Shown here: in pieces, positions 35,505 through 42,827 of the stretch
Position numbering within the stretch: position 1 is the stretch's first letter
How the letters are laid out: the number at the start of each line of letters is the position of its first letter
NCBI GenBank assembly: GCA_011525665.1
Contig: WYAU01000029.1
Location: forward strand, 1-44,110
DNA: 44,110 nt
Reading direction: 5' to 3'
From: Candidatus Brocadia sp.
Lineage (GTDB): Bacteria > Planctomycetota > Brocadiia > Brocadiales > Brocadiaceae
Position numbers and translations under genes: made by a program
Notes under the pieces: generated by a model
Told to the model about the DNA's origin: nothing
Databases searched by the model: none
The model's input: only the letters and a program-made list of their open reading frames with translations

Positions 35505-36346
35505 AATACGCATTCGACCATACTCACACAATTATGGACCTTGTCCGGGCTCACAGGAAAATAATTCTCTTGACGGATTTTGACGGCACCTTAACGCCCA
35601 TCCGGGAGCATCCTGATCTTGCAGTACTCCCCGGAGAAATGTACCGGATTTTACAAAATTTTTCCCGGAACAAGGCATTCTTTCTTGGTATAATAACGGG
35701 ACGTTCGCTCCGCCAGATAAAAAAACTGGTGAATATTCCGGGGATATTATATGCCGCCAATCATGGGATAGAACTGGAAGGGCCGGGTATACGGTTCAGC
35801 AGTTCGGAGGCCAAAAAGGCGCGTTGTAATCTCTGGCACGTTTATATGCGTCTCTTTAAATCCTTGCATCACATTGAAGGAATATACCTGGAAGATAAGG
35901 GCTATACCATCAGCCTGCATTACCGTTCAGTCAAAAAGGCCGGTGACGTGGAATTCATAACAAAGACACTCAGCGGCATTGTACAACCTTATGTTGAGAG
36001 AGACATCCTGTCCCTGAGTACGGGAAAGATGGTTTACGAGATACGCCCGCCGGTAAAATGGAACAAGGCAACCACGATTCAATGGTTACTGACCAATTAT
36101 TTTCCCCTGGAATTCAACGGGGACGCTCTTCTTGTCTATCTGGGAGATGATCAGGCCGATATAGAAGTATTTACTGCTTTGAGCGGGAAAAGATTGATGA
36201 TCTTCGTTGGGACGCCGTCGGATACATCCGCAGCCGATTACTTTGTCAACTCACCCGAAGAGGTCAAGGCGTTTTTGGAAATTCTTTATACGCAAAAGGA
36301 AGAGGACGGCAATGGGACCCTTAGCGAGGGCAAAAGAGCCATTTAG
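35501..36346 (+). CDS. otsB: Trehalose-6-phosphate phosphatase
   Basis: 281 residues of the HAD superfamily. The nucleophile motif is TDFDGTLTP (Asp26, Asp28). Other motifs: ITGRS at about 65-69, ANHGIELEGPG at about 86-96, and GDDQADIEVF near 225-234 for Mg2+ binding. It removes phosphate from trehalose-6-phosphate. It starts within the otsA stop codon (ATGA overlap), so the two are translationally coupled, and its end overlaps the next gene by 35 bases. Confidence 0.95.
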   Translation: MKYAFDHTHTIMDLVRAHRKIILLTDFDGTLTPIREHPDLAVLPGEMYRILQNFSRNKAFFLGIITGRSLRQIKKLVNIPGILYAANHGIELEGPGIRFSSSEAKKARCNLWHVYMRLFKSLHHIEGIYLEDKGYTISLHYRSVKKAGDVEFITKTLSGIVQPYVERDILSLSTGKMVYEIRPPVKWNKATTIQWLLTNYFPLEFNGDALLVYLGDDQADIEVFTALSGKRLMIFVGTPSDTSAADYFVNSPEEVKAFLEILYTQKEEDGNGTLSEGKRAI

Positions 36347-37028
36347 ATTCTGTACGCAGACCCATATACCGGAACTTACCGGACTAAAGGCAAATAACCT
36401 GCAGGAGTTGTTGGACCACATAAAAACAGTTCCGGGGTCAGTTATCTATCATCATACCCACCATTTTCTCCAGCAGCATCAGTATTTATCACCGGAACCT
36501 CCCAACGATTTTGCCTATTGGATTACCGGTATTTTGGGAGAAGAAGTGCTCGGAGAGGCATTGTTCAGTATTGACACGATTCAATACACAACCATCCGCG
36601 AGCTCCGCAATGAAATTATTCGGACCATTGATAATTACGTGGAAAAACACCCCAAATCGCTTCAAAAATTTGCGACAACGGGAGAAGATTTCCATTTTGT
36701 AAAGTCCGTCAGCTTCGTTTTTCAGACACCCTATATTGTATCGGACCTCAAGGAATTCCAGGCCGCCCTCCAGAGGGTAACGCTTGAGTCTATCTATTTT
36801 CACATGTTTGAAGCCAGGCTTCGCATAGGGATAGGCACCAATGATTTCTCCAATTGGCTTGAACACAGTCTGTCAGAAAATAAACTTGCAAACAAAATCG
36901 CATCGCTGGACCCCTACACCCATACCATGGAAAACCTGAGATTTGCCCTGGTAAAATTAATAGAAAAAAGAATAGTTGAACTTTCTTTAGAGGAATTTCC
37001 CGTCAGGGTGACACTGCAAAACCACTAA
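36312..37028 (+). CDS. DUF5752-like protein in the trehalose cluster
   Basis: 238 residues. It starts at ATG 36312, overlapping otsB by 35 bases (GGAAGAGG before it). Text such as PFRFCTQTHIPELTGLKANN, HHTHHFLQQHQYL and FVFQTPYIVSDLKEF resembles, from memory, the DUF5752 family, which often sits next to TreT-type trehalose synthases. It is soluble and alpha-helical with a His-rich patch at about 45-60. No catalytic assignment is possible. Its place between otsB and treT suggests a role in trehalose synthesis or its control. Confidence 0.7.
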   Translation: MGPLARAKEPFRFCTQTHIPELTGLKANNLQELLDHIKTVPGSVIYHHTHHFLQQHQYLSPEPPNDFAYWITGILGEEVLGEALFSIDTIQYTTIRELRNEIIRTIDNYVEKHPKSLQKFATTGEDFHFVKSVSFVFQTPYIVSDLKEFQAALQRVTLESIYFHMFEARLRIGIGTNDFSNWLEHSLSENKLANKIASLDPYTHTMENLRFALVKLIEKRIVELSLEEFPVRVTLQNH

Positions 37029-37163
37029 GCCGCGAAGGAATCGGAAGAGACAGTCAAACGGGATTTACGACGGGGGATTTAAAAAATCACATATCCCAAA
37101 TCCCCACCCGTGAATTTTTGCCGAAAATGTTCGAACACAGATTTTAAGACGTTTTGAGACGCT

Positions 37164-38387
37164 ATGCCAAAAATTACTGAATATGAATCCATCGTGGGCC
37201 CCAACACCCTTGAAGAATTGAAATTACTGGCGGGGAAACTCCAGGGGAAACTTATCCAGAACATCAACTCTACGGCCGTTGGCGGCGGCGTTGCGGAGAT
37301 TCTCAATCGTATGGTGCCTCTGTTGCAGGAATTAGGGGTGGATGCCCGATGGGATTTCATCAAGGGTGGCGAGGATTTTTTCAACGTCACCAAGAAATTT
37401 CACAACGCCTTGCACGGTAAACAGGAGGAGATTACCCCGCAGATGTTTGAAACATTCATGGAAACAAGCCTCCGGAATATTGACGAGGTGAAGACCTACG
37501 GGGACGTTGTGTTCATCCACGACCCCCAACCCGTCGTGCTGATTAAAAAAAAGGCCTCCATCCCGGACAGCAAATGGATCTGGCGATGCCATATCGACGT
37601 CTCTACGCCCCACAAGCAGGTCTGGAATTTTTTGACGCCCTTTGTTCACCAATATGACGCCGCTGTCTTTTCTGCCCCGAACTTTTCACAACCATTGCCC
37701 ATCAGGCAATTTCTGATACCGCCATCAATCGATCCTTTAAGCGATAAAAACAGGGAATTACCACAAGAAACGGTCGATGCAGTCCTGGAAAAATATCATA
37801 TTCCCAAAGACAAACCCATTATTACCCAGATCTCACGATTCGATTATCTCAAAGATCCCATCGGCGTTATCGAGGCTTATCGCTTGGTGAAAAAGCGCAT
37901 AGACTGTCAACTCATTATTGCCGGCGGGACGGCTGCAGACGACCCGGAATCGACCAGGGTCTTTGCAGAGACAAAGGAAGCGGCAGGCAATGACGTCGAC
38001 ATACACATTCTCCCCATCCCTTCCGGCAGCGATATCGAGATCAATGCGCTCCAGAGGGCGTCTACCGTCATTGTTCAAAAATCACTGCGTGAAGGATTTG
38101 GGCTTACCATAACCGAGGCATTATGGAAGGCAAAACCGGTCGTTGCGTCCGGCACGGGGGGTATCCCTTTACAGATCAGGCATAAATACAGCGGTCTCTT
38201 GTGTCATAGTGTCGCCGGAGCGGCTTTCTCCATCAAACAGTTATTAAATAGTACGGAATACGCCAAAAAACTCGGCGAGAACGGACGCGAACACATCAAG
38301 CAGAACTTCCTTCTCACCCGGCATTTAAAGGACTACATGCTCCTGTTTCTGTGCATGTACCATCCCGAAGATATTGTTTACTTATAA
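37164..38387 (+). CDS. treT: TreT-type trehalose synthase (GT4)
   Basis: 407 residues. The N-terminal glycosyltransferase fold carries QNINSTAVGGGVAEIL at 32-47, the hallmark of TreT, and the C-terminal half holds QISRFDYLKDP near 220-230 and SLREGFGLTITEAL near 307-320 with the EX7E Glu pair. TreT makes trehalose from NDP-glucose and glucose in one step and can run in reverse. It lies 135 bases after the DUF5752-like gene; only a weak ribosome site is seen. With otsAB in the same cluster the cell has two synthesis routes. Confidence 0.9.
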   Translation: MPKITEYESIVGPNTLEELKLLAGKLQGKLIQNINSTAVGGGVAEILNRMVPLLQELGVDARWDFIKGGEDFFNVTKKFHNALHGKQEEITPQMFETFMETSLRNIDEVKTYGDVVFIHDPQPVVLIKKKASIPDSKWIWRCHIDVSTPHKQVWNFLTPFVHQYDAAVFSAPNFSQPLPIRQFLIPPSIDPLSDKNRELPQETVDAVLEKYHIPKDKPIITQISRFDYLKDPIGVIEAYRLVKKRIDCQLIIAGGTAADDPESTRVFAETKEAAGNDVDIHILPIPSGSDIEINALQRASTVIVQKSLREGFGLTITEALWKAKPVVASGTGGIPLQIRHKYSGLLCHSVAGAAFSIKQLLNSTEYAKKLGENGREHIKQNFLLTRHLKDYMLLFLCMYHPEDIVYL

Positions 38388-38448
38388 AAAGATTCGGTGT
38401 TTCCATATCTAACCATTCATACTTATTTTTTTCTCAAGACGTTTTGGA

Positions 38449-38477
38449 TTGGATTTTACATGATTAAATGTTATATT
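38449..38477 (+). promoter_or_regulatory. Promoter of the riboswitch 6 transcript
   Basis: TTGGAT (38449-38454), 17 bases, TATATT (38472-38477), about 20 bases before the aptamer. Confidence 0.55.
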
Positions 38478-38497
38478 TTAGACTCATAGAAAACATG

Positions 38498-38578
38498 ACG
38501 ATAAAGGCAAACCCTGAGCAATCAGGGGACGCAAAGTAAAGGGTCTTTAAACTTTTTTCCTGTAATGGTAGGATAAAA
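38498..38578 (+). promoter_or_regulatory. Cyclic di-GMP-I riboswitch aptamer 6
   Basis: AGGCAAACC, stem CCCUGA-GCAA-UCAGGG with a GNRA tetraloop, GGACGCAAAG. It is the only plus-strand copy and has its own promoter and terminator. It stands ahead of the DUF1328, P460 and lipoprotein genes. Confidence 0.85.
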
Positions 38579-38586
38579 GAAAGATG

Positions 38587-38638
38587 GCCTTACTGCCGAA
38601 GATGTTTACAATAAATATCTTTGCAGTAAGGCTTTTTT
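38587..38638 (+). terminator. Intrinsic terminator of riboswitch 6
   Basis: GCCTTACTG pairs with CAGTAAGGC; an inner AAGAT/ATCTT stem extends it; then six T. Same design as the five left-hand copies. Confidence 0.85.
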
Positions 38639-38680
38639 ATTTTCATTACCTTACTTTGGTACAATAACGATATTTTGGGC

Positions 38681-38737
38681 TATCCGCTTGACTCCACTAA
38701 CCACTAGATATTTTTATTCACAGGAGTCAAGCGGATA
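38681..38737. repeat. Perfect 15-bp inverted repeat between riboswitch 6 and DUF1328 gene
   Basis: TATCCGCTTGACTCC (38681-38695) and GGAGTCAAGCGGATA (38723-38737) with a 27-base AT-rich loop. It is absent from the other riboswitch leaders. No U run follows. It could be a second mRNA structure or a protein site. Confidence 0.6.
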
Positions 38738-38795
38738 TTATTTAACTTATACCGCTAGAAATGTACTGTTTGTAATTATATGAAGGAGATAACAA

Positions 38796-38966
38796 ATGCT
38801 TTACTGGGCTATTGTTTTTTTCATCATTTCAATCGTTGCTGCATTGTTTGGATTTACAGGAATTGCTATAGCAGCTTCACAGATTGCAAAATTCCTTTTT
38901 TTTATTTTCGTCGTGCTTTTTGTCCTGGCGTTACTTAACTTAATGTTATGGCATATCCACTTATAG
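38796..38966 (+). CDS. DUF1328 small membrane protein (YtjA-like)
   Basis: 56 residues with two membrane helices: [19 protein letters not shown], a [12 protein letters not shown] loop, then [17 protein letters not shown]. This is the full DUF1328 pattern ([18 protein letters not shown]). The family is widespread and of unknown function, often stress-induced. AAGGAGA lies 6 bases before ATG. It is first in the riboswitch 6 transcript, 82 bases before the P460 gene. Confidence 0.9.
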   Translation: MLYWAIVFFIISIVAALFGFTGIAIAASQIAKFLFFIFVVLFVLALLNLMLWHIHL

Positions 38967-39048
38967 ATTTTTAAAATGGGACTACTGTTTTCAGGCGATT
39001 ATATGAAATAAAGAAATTTAGTAAGAAGAAAAGGAGGAGGGCCTAAAA

Positions 39049-40110
39049 ATGAAATTAACATTTAATTTATTAATAATTGCGTTAGTAACAAGTTTTTTCT
39101 CTATAGGATGTGAAAGGGCAAAGGAGGCAGTTGAGGAAAAAGAGATATCTGAAATTACCGTGGAAGAAGGAATAATAGCCGAAAAAATGGCCAACGAACT
39201 CTGGAATAAAATCCAGAATGAGAAATACTGGATCAACTGGAAGATGTGGCCAGGCAAAGAGGCTTTTTATAAAGGAAAAGAACCTCATGGGGCTTTACTA
39301 ACTACATACGTAAATGATGCATCCCTTGAGACAATTATACAGAAAAAGGGACAGATGCCCCCTGGGGCGATAATAATTGAAGAAAACTATATGCCTGATA
39401 AAACCCTTGACTCTATAACTGTAATGCACAAAGTAGAAGGTTTTAATCCTAAGGTAAATGACTGGTTCTGGGTTAAATTTGGACCGGATGGCAAGATCGC
39501 AACTGCTGAAAAATATGGCCAGACCCTGATGTTGGCGGGTAAAGTTGCAGCTTGTATTGAGTGTCACGGTGAACAAAGTGCTAATGACTACATCTTTACA
39601 AGCACCTTGAAGGAAGAAGTGTCAGAAGCTGGAAAAGTGGAAAAGGAAATATCCGACACTGAAAAAATGGCTAATGAACTCTGGGATAAAATGCAGAATG
39701 AAAATTACCGGTTAAACTGGAAGATGTGGCCAGGCAAGGAGGCATTCTATGAAGGAAAGGAACCACATGGGAATTACCTGACTACTTATGTAAATGCCGC
39801 CGCCCTCGAGGTAATTGTGCAAAAAAAGGAAAAGATGCCTCCCGGAGCGATAATTATTAAAGAAAATTACCTGCCAGATAAAAATATTGATTCAATAACT
39901 GTGATGTATAAGATCGAGGGTTTTGATCCTGATGACTTCGATTGGTTCTGGGTTAAATTTGCACCAAGCGGTAAAGTCATGGCTGAAGAAAAAGATGGCG
40001 AGACCGTAACGCTGGCCGGTAAAGTTGCTAACTGCATAGAATGTCATGGGAAACAAACGAGTAACGATTATATTTTTACAAGCCCTTTGAAGTTAGAGCA
40101 CATGTATTAA
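39049..40110 (+). CDS. Lipoprotein with two tandem cytochrome P460 domains
   Basis: 353 residues. Lipobox FFSIGC with Cys21 anchors it to a membrane on the periplasmic side. Two P460-type domains repeat with an exact 160-residue period (about 45-185 and 205-345): NWKMWPGKEAF, KEPHG, TTYVN, MPPGAIII, DWFWVKF, then heme motif CIECH (Cys169/Cys172/His173 and Cys329/Cys332/His333). Cytochromes P460 oxidise hydroxylamine or bind NO through a heme cross-linked to Lys. In the place that appears to match the cross-link Lys, domain 2 has Lys271 (IIIKENY) but domain 1 has Glu111 (IIIEENY). GGAGGAGGG precedes the ATG. It lies behind riboswitch 6 and DUF1328. Confidence 0.88.
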   Translation: MKLTFNLLIIALVTSFFSIGCERAKEAVEEKEISEITVEEGIIAEKMANELWNKIQNEKYWINWKMWPGKEAFYKGKEPHGALLTTYVNDASLETIIQKKGQMPPGAIIIEENYMPDKTLDSITVMHKVEGFNPKVNDWFWVKFGPDGKIATAEKYGQTLMLAGKVAACIECHGEQSANDYIFTSTLKEEVSEAGKVEKEISDTEKMANELWDKMQNENYRLNWKMWPGKEAFYEGKEPHGNYLTTYVNAAALEVIVQKKEKMPPGAIIIKENYLPDKNIDSITVMYKIEGFDPDDFDWFWVKFAPSGKVMAEEKDGETVTLAGKVANCIECHGKQTSNDYIFTSPLKLEHMY

Positions 40111-40151
40111 TTCCATGTTCACTTTTAATATAACCAACCGAATAGTGATGT

Positions 40152-40187
40152 AGTTTTGTTATAAATCGTTAGATTTATAACAAAACT
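40152..40187. repeat. Perfect 16-bp hairpin after the P460 gene
   Basis: AGTTTTGTTATAAATC (40152-40167), loop GTTA, GATTTATAACAAAACT (40172-40187). AT-rich; it may separate the P460 transcript from the next lipoprotein gene. There is no T run. Confidence 0.55.
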
Positions 40188-40270
40188 TGTAAAACAAAGA
40201 TAAGGCCAATTTATTTACATTACTCTGGTAAAAATTGAGCGGCTTAACAGGAACCAGAAAGGGAGAAACC

Positions 40271-40732
40271 GTGAAAAAAATAGAATTCGCGCTAGCGCTG
40301 GTTTTTTCTTTATTTTTTGTTACTGCCTGTAATCAGAAGGAACCTTACAAACCTGAAACGCTTAACAAAACTGAAACAGAGGTGTCGTCTGAAGATGTCA
40401 AACGTCAAACAGGAGAAGCCCTTGAAACAACCAAAAATTATCTGAGACAAAAAAAGGAGGAATACCAGATGCACCTGGAAGACAGGATGAAAGATCTCGA
40501 AAACAAAATAAAAGAATTGGAACAGCAGGCAGAAAAAGCAGGTGAAGAAGCCAAGGATAAATTTATTGAAACAATCGAATCATTGCGAAAAAAGCAGAGA
40601 GAAGCGAGAGAAAAATTAGAGAATCTCAAGTCGGCAGGCGCTGATGCCTGGGAGGATCTCAAGGCTGGAACGGAGACTGCCCTTGAAAGTCTGAAAAAAG
40701 CATACACGGATGCAGTTTCGCGTTTTAAATAA
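40271..40732 (+). CDS. Coiled-coil lipoprotein
   Basis: 153 residues. The start is GTG 40271, with GGGAG 5 bases upstream; a TTG at 40235 is less likely. Signal peptide with lipobox FFVTAC. The rest (about 40-150) is highly charged alpha-helix with heptads (EDRMKDLENKIKELEQQAEKA), a long coiled coil ending in LKKAYTDAVSRFK. It may be a periplasmic spacer or envelope-tether protein like Lpp or apolipoprotein-like proteins. Function is unknown. Separated from the P460 gene by a hairpin. Confidence 0.85.
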   Translation: MKKIEFALALVFSLFFVTACNQKEPYKPETLNKTETEVSSEDVKRQTGEALETTKNYLRQKKEEYQMHLEDRMKDLENKIKELEQQAEKAGEEAKDKFIETIESLRKKQREAREKLENLKSAGADAWEDLKAGTETALESLKKAYTDAVSRFK

Positions 40733-40905
40733 TTTCCGCACCAAAGGAAGACGGCTCTCTATTTCACGATTCGGTTTATCATCGGTATCATTCCCGGCCG
40801 GAGGCGGTATAGCGGTATGGTAGTTGCGGACGTTCGCATCCTGCGCCGGGCACAGGCAAATGTTTCTCCTGCGGGAAATCTCTGTCCCTGCCCCCCTATA
40901 AATCT

Positions 40906-41478
40906 TCACTCTTTTGGTTTAAACTGAAACTTCTGCCCCCCCACCGATGCCTCAAACATAAAACCGTTTTTCGACAGGGTAAAAATTGCTACGCCGTGGT
41001 CATAATCAGCATCCGTAGAAGCACCCGCCGTTGAAGCGACAGCAGAAGCCTGCGCCCCGGGCTTGAAGTTTCCTTTCCTGAAATCATCAAGGGTTTCCTT
41101 GTCCTTGAAAAAAACGATTTCACTGTATGTCTGCCCGCCAAACTGGGCGCCAATGGTCACCTGAGTCATGCTTGCAGTGCCAATAAATTCGCCCTCTTCG
41201 TATACGTCACCGACGCCATGGGCAGCCCCAATGCCAATACCACCTTTTGTGATAGTAGGGAACACCGCATAACCGTAAGCCTTTTCAAAATAGATCGTCA
41301 GATGCGGGTAATGAATTTTAAAATTCCTGATAACTTCTTCCGTCTGCGTATGCAGCGACCGGGCGTTTTTTCCCGGCATATCTTCCACCGATGGTTTCCA
41401 GCCTGCATAGCCGGACGGAAGATGTATTGAAGCAGCGATCATGATACTTAACGCCAAGATGCAGTGTTTTTTCATCAT
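40906..41478 (-). CDS. YSC84/SYLF-domain secreted protein
   Basis: 190 residues. The start at ATG 41478 fits AGGAG 6 bases upstream; an earlier frame extension to 41508 is unlikely. Signal peptide (ILALSIMIAASIHLPSGYAG). The lipid-binding SYLF domain is visible from about 60: AYGYAVFPTITKGGIGIGAA, GTASMTQVTIGAQFGGQTYSEIVFF, and ends in EASVGGQKFQFKPKE. In eukaryotes this domain binds phosphoinositides; bacterial members are periplasmic and of unknown role. It is convergent with the coiled-coil lipoprotein gene; the 173 bases between them show nothing recognisable. Confidence 0.9.
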   Translation of the reverse strand: MMKKHCILALSIMIAASIHLPSGYAGWKPSVEDMPGKNARSLHTQTEEVIRNFKIHYPHLTIYFEKAYGYAVFPTITKGGIGIGAAHGVGDVYEEGEFIGTASMTQVTIGAQFGGQTYSEIVFFKDKETLDDFRKGNFKPGAQASAVASTAGASTDADYDHGVAIFTLSKNGFMFEASVGGQKFQFKPKE

Positions 41479-41539
41479 ATATGTCTCCTGTGTTAAACAA
41501 TTCGTCACACTAACAATTTAGTTTTTTGAAAAACCCTCT

Positions 41540-41568
41540 GTAGGGAGGGGTTTGAAACCTGCCCCTAC
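41540..41568. repeat. Imperfect palindrome, likely dispersed repeat
   Basis: Outer arms GTAGGG and CCCTAC and inner GGTTT/AAACC around a short centre. The GC-rich sequence stands out from the surroundings. Confidence 0.4.
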
Positions 41569-41714
41569 GTTGCATGCGACACCCTGTTTTATGAGATATT
41601 TTCGCAAAGCTGTCATTGATCTCCTTTTATCTGCCTTCTCAGACGAAGGGGTACTAAGTACTGTATCAGGATGTCCCGGAATTTTCAATATCATTCCAAA
41701 TCCGGCAATTTTGC

Positions 41715-41743
41715 TTGACAGTTTTTTTGTCATGCAATAATAT
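41715..41743 (+). promoter_or_regulatory. Sigma70-type promoter of the Cys-rich protein and ABC genes
   Basis: TTGACA (41715-41720), 17 bases, TAATAT (41738-41743), about 70 bases before ATG 41816. Confidence 0.65.
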
Positions 41744-41815
41744 GCTGTTATTAAGTATCTAAAGTCAAAACAGACCTTACAGACAAATCAAAAAAAACAA
41801 CAGGAGGGAAATACC

Positions 41816-42004
41816 ATGGCAAAAAAAATTGGTTATCAGTTACTTGTTGCGGGCGCATTATTGTTTGGCGTTGGCGTCGTAAACACAGCGGTGGTTTGCT
41901 CTGCGATTGCAGACGAGGAAAAGAGATGCGACAGATGCGGGCATCTGCCGTCCAAGCCGGATGGCAATTGCAAGTGCGAATGTCATGCAAAGAAACGCCG
42001 CTAA
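41816..42004 (+). CDS. Small Cys-rich exported protein
   Basis: 62 residues. GGAGGG precedes the ATG. N-terminal hydrophobic helix (YQLLVAGALLFGVGVVNTAVV) acts as signal or anchor. The short C-terminal part holds CDRCG, then CKCECH and a KKRR end, a likely metal-binding cluster of five cysteines and His. It has its own promoter and is followed 7 bases later by an ABC permease gene. Function unknown. Confidence 0.75.
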   Translation: MAKKIGYQLLVAGALLFGVGVVNTAVVCSAIADEEKRCDRCGHLPSKPDGNCKCECHAKKRR

Positions 42005-42011
42005 TGCATCG

Positions 42012-42827
42012 ATGATGAAGAAATTCGTATTTTCTCTCTTTTTCATCCTGGCCATATGCTGGAGTGTAAGTCCTTTTCTCTGGGTTTTTCTAACCTCGCT
42101 CAAGCCCACTTTTCAGATTATGCAACTGCCTCCCGTCTTTCCCGACACCTATAGCCTTGACGCATACAGGAATGTCCTTATTAAAAGTCATTTTCCACGG
42201 TATCTGCTTAACAGTTTTTTCGTTTCGCTGTCGACCGTATGCGCTGCAATACCTTTAGCGCTTCTCGGGGCATATGGCGTATCTCGTTTCTCATTCAGAG
42301 GGAAAACGGTTATTTTCCTTATGATCATAATCGTATTTGCGCTCCCTTCGATCAGTCTTGTGGCGGCGCTTTATAAACTCTTTCATACCCTGGGCTGGAT
42401 CAATCTTCCCGTTTCTCTCGTCTGTTCCTATTGCGCCCACAATTTTCCTCTCGCTTTTTTCCTTATGGTAAAATATCTTGATAAAATACCGGGGGAGATG
42501 GATTGTGCCGCACTCATAGACGGCTGCACCCATTTCCAGACCTTTCGGCACATAATCGTGCCCCTGTCAGCACCCGGCATCATTTCGTCTGCGGTTCTTG
42601 TCTTCATCTTTTGCTGGAATGAATTTCTTTTTGCCCTTACCTTTACCCTGGACGAATCATCACGGTTGGCATCGGTGGGAATCGCTTTATTTCAGGGAAC
42701 ATTTGAGATACCGTGGGGCGATATTGCGGCGGCTTCCGTCGTTGTTACCTTTCCGCTTCTTATTTTTTTGATGTTCTTCCAAAAATATGTGGTACAGGGT
42801 CTGACATCGGGCGCAGTAAAAGGATGA
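42012..42827 (+). CDS. MalG-type ABC sugar transporter permease
   Basis: 271 residues, about six membrane helices, starting at the first of two ATGs (42012) 7 bases after the Cys-rich gene. Features: WSVSPFLWVFLTSLKP, LLGAYGVSRFSFRG, and the ATPase-contact EAA loop EMDCAALIDGCTHFQTFRHIIVPLSAPG. It is the carbohydrate uptake-1 (MalG/UgpE/LacG) type. Such permeases normally pair with a MalF-type partner, which is not in this window. Its stop overlaps the ATPase start (ATGA). No ribosome site is seen, consistent with coupling to the upstream gene. Confidence 0.88.
   Translation: MMKKFVFSLFFILAICWSVSPFLWVFLTSLKPTFQIMQLPPVFPDTYSLDAYRNVLIKSHFPRYLLNSFFVSLSTVCAAIPLALLGAYGVSRFSFRGKTVIFLMIIIVFALPSISLVAALYKLFHTLGWINLPVSLVCSYCAHNFPLAFFLMVKYLDKIPGEMDCAALIDGCTHFQTFRHIIVPLSAPGIISSAVLVFIFCWNEFLFALTFTLDESSRLASVGIALFQGTFEIPWGDIAAASVVVTFPLLIFLMFFQKYVVQGLTSGAVKG

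Larger units (their letters stand above)
41479..41815. other. Divergent spacer with promoter and palindromic repeat
   Basis: Contains an imperfect inverted repeat at 41540-41568 (GTAGGG...GGTTTGAAACC...CCCTAC) that looks like a dispersed repeat, and the promoter at 41715-41743. A 71-codon minus-strand frame over it has no ribosome site. Confidence 0.5.

Noticed and set aside
41518-41733. 71-codon minus-strand frame ending in GAGFKPLPTEGF
   Set aside because: The end is the reading of a palindromic repeat, there is no ribosome site, and it overlaps the promoter region of the next gene.
42713-42823. N-terminal extension of the ABC ATPase frame
   Set aside because: It lies inside the permease gene; the ATG at 42824 forms an ATGA overlap and begins exactly where MalK proteins begin.
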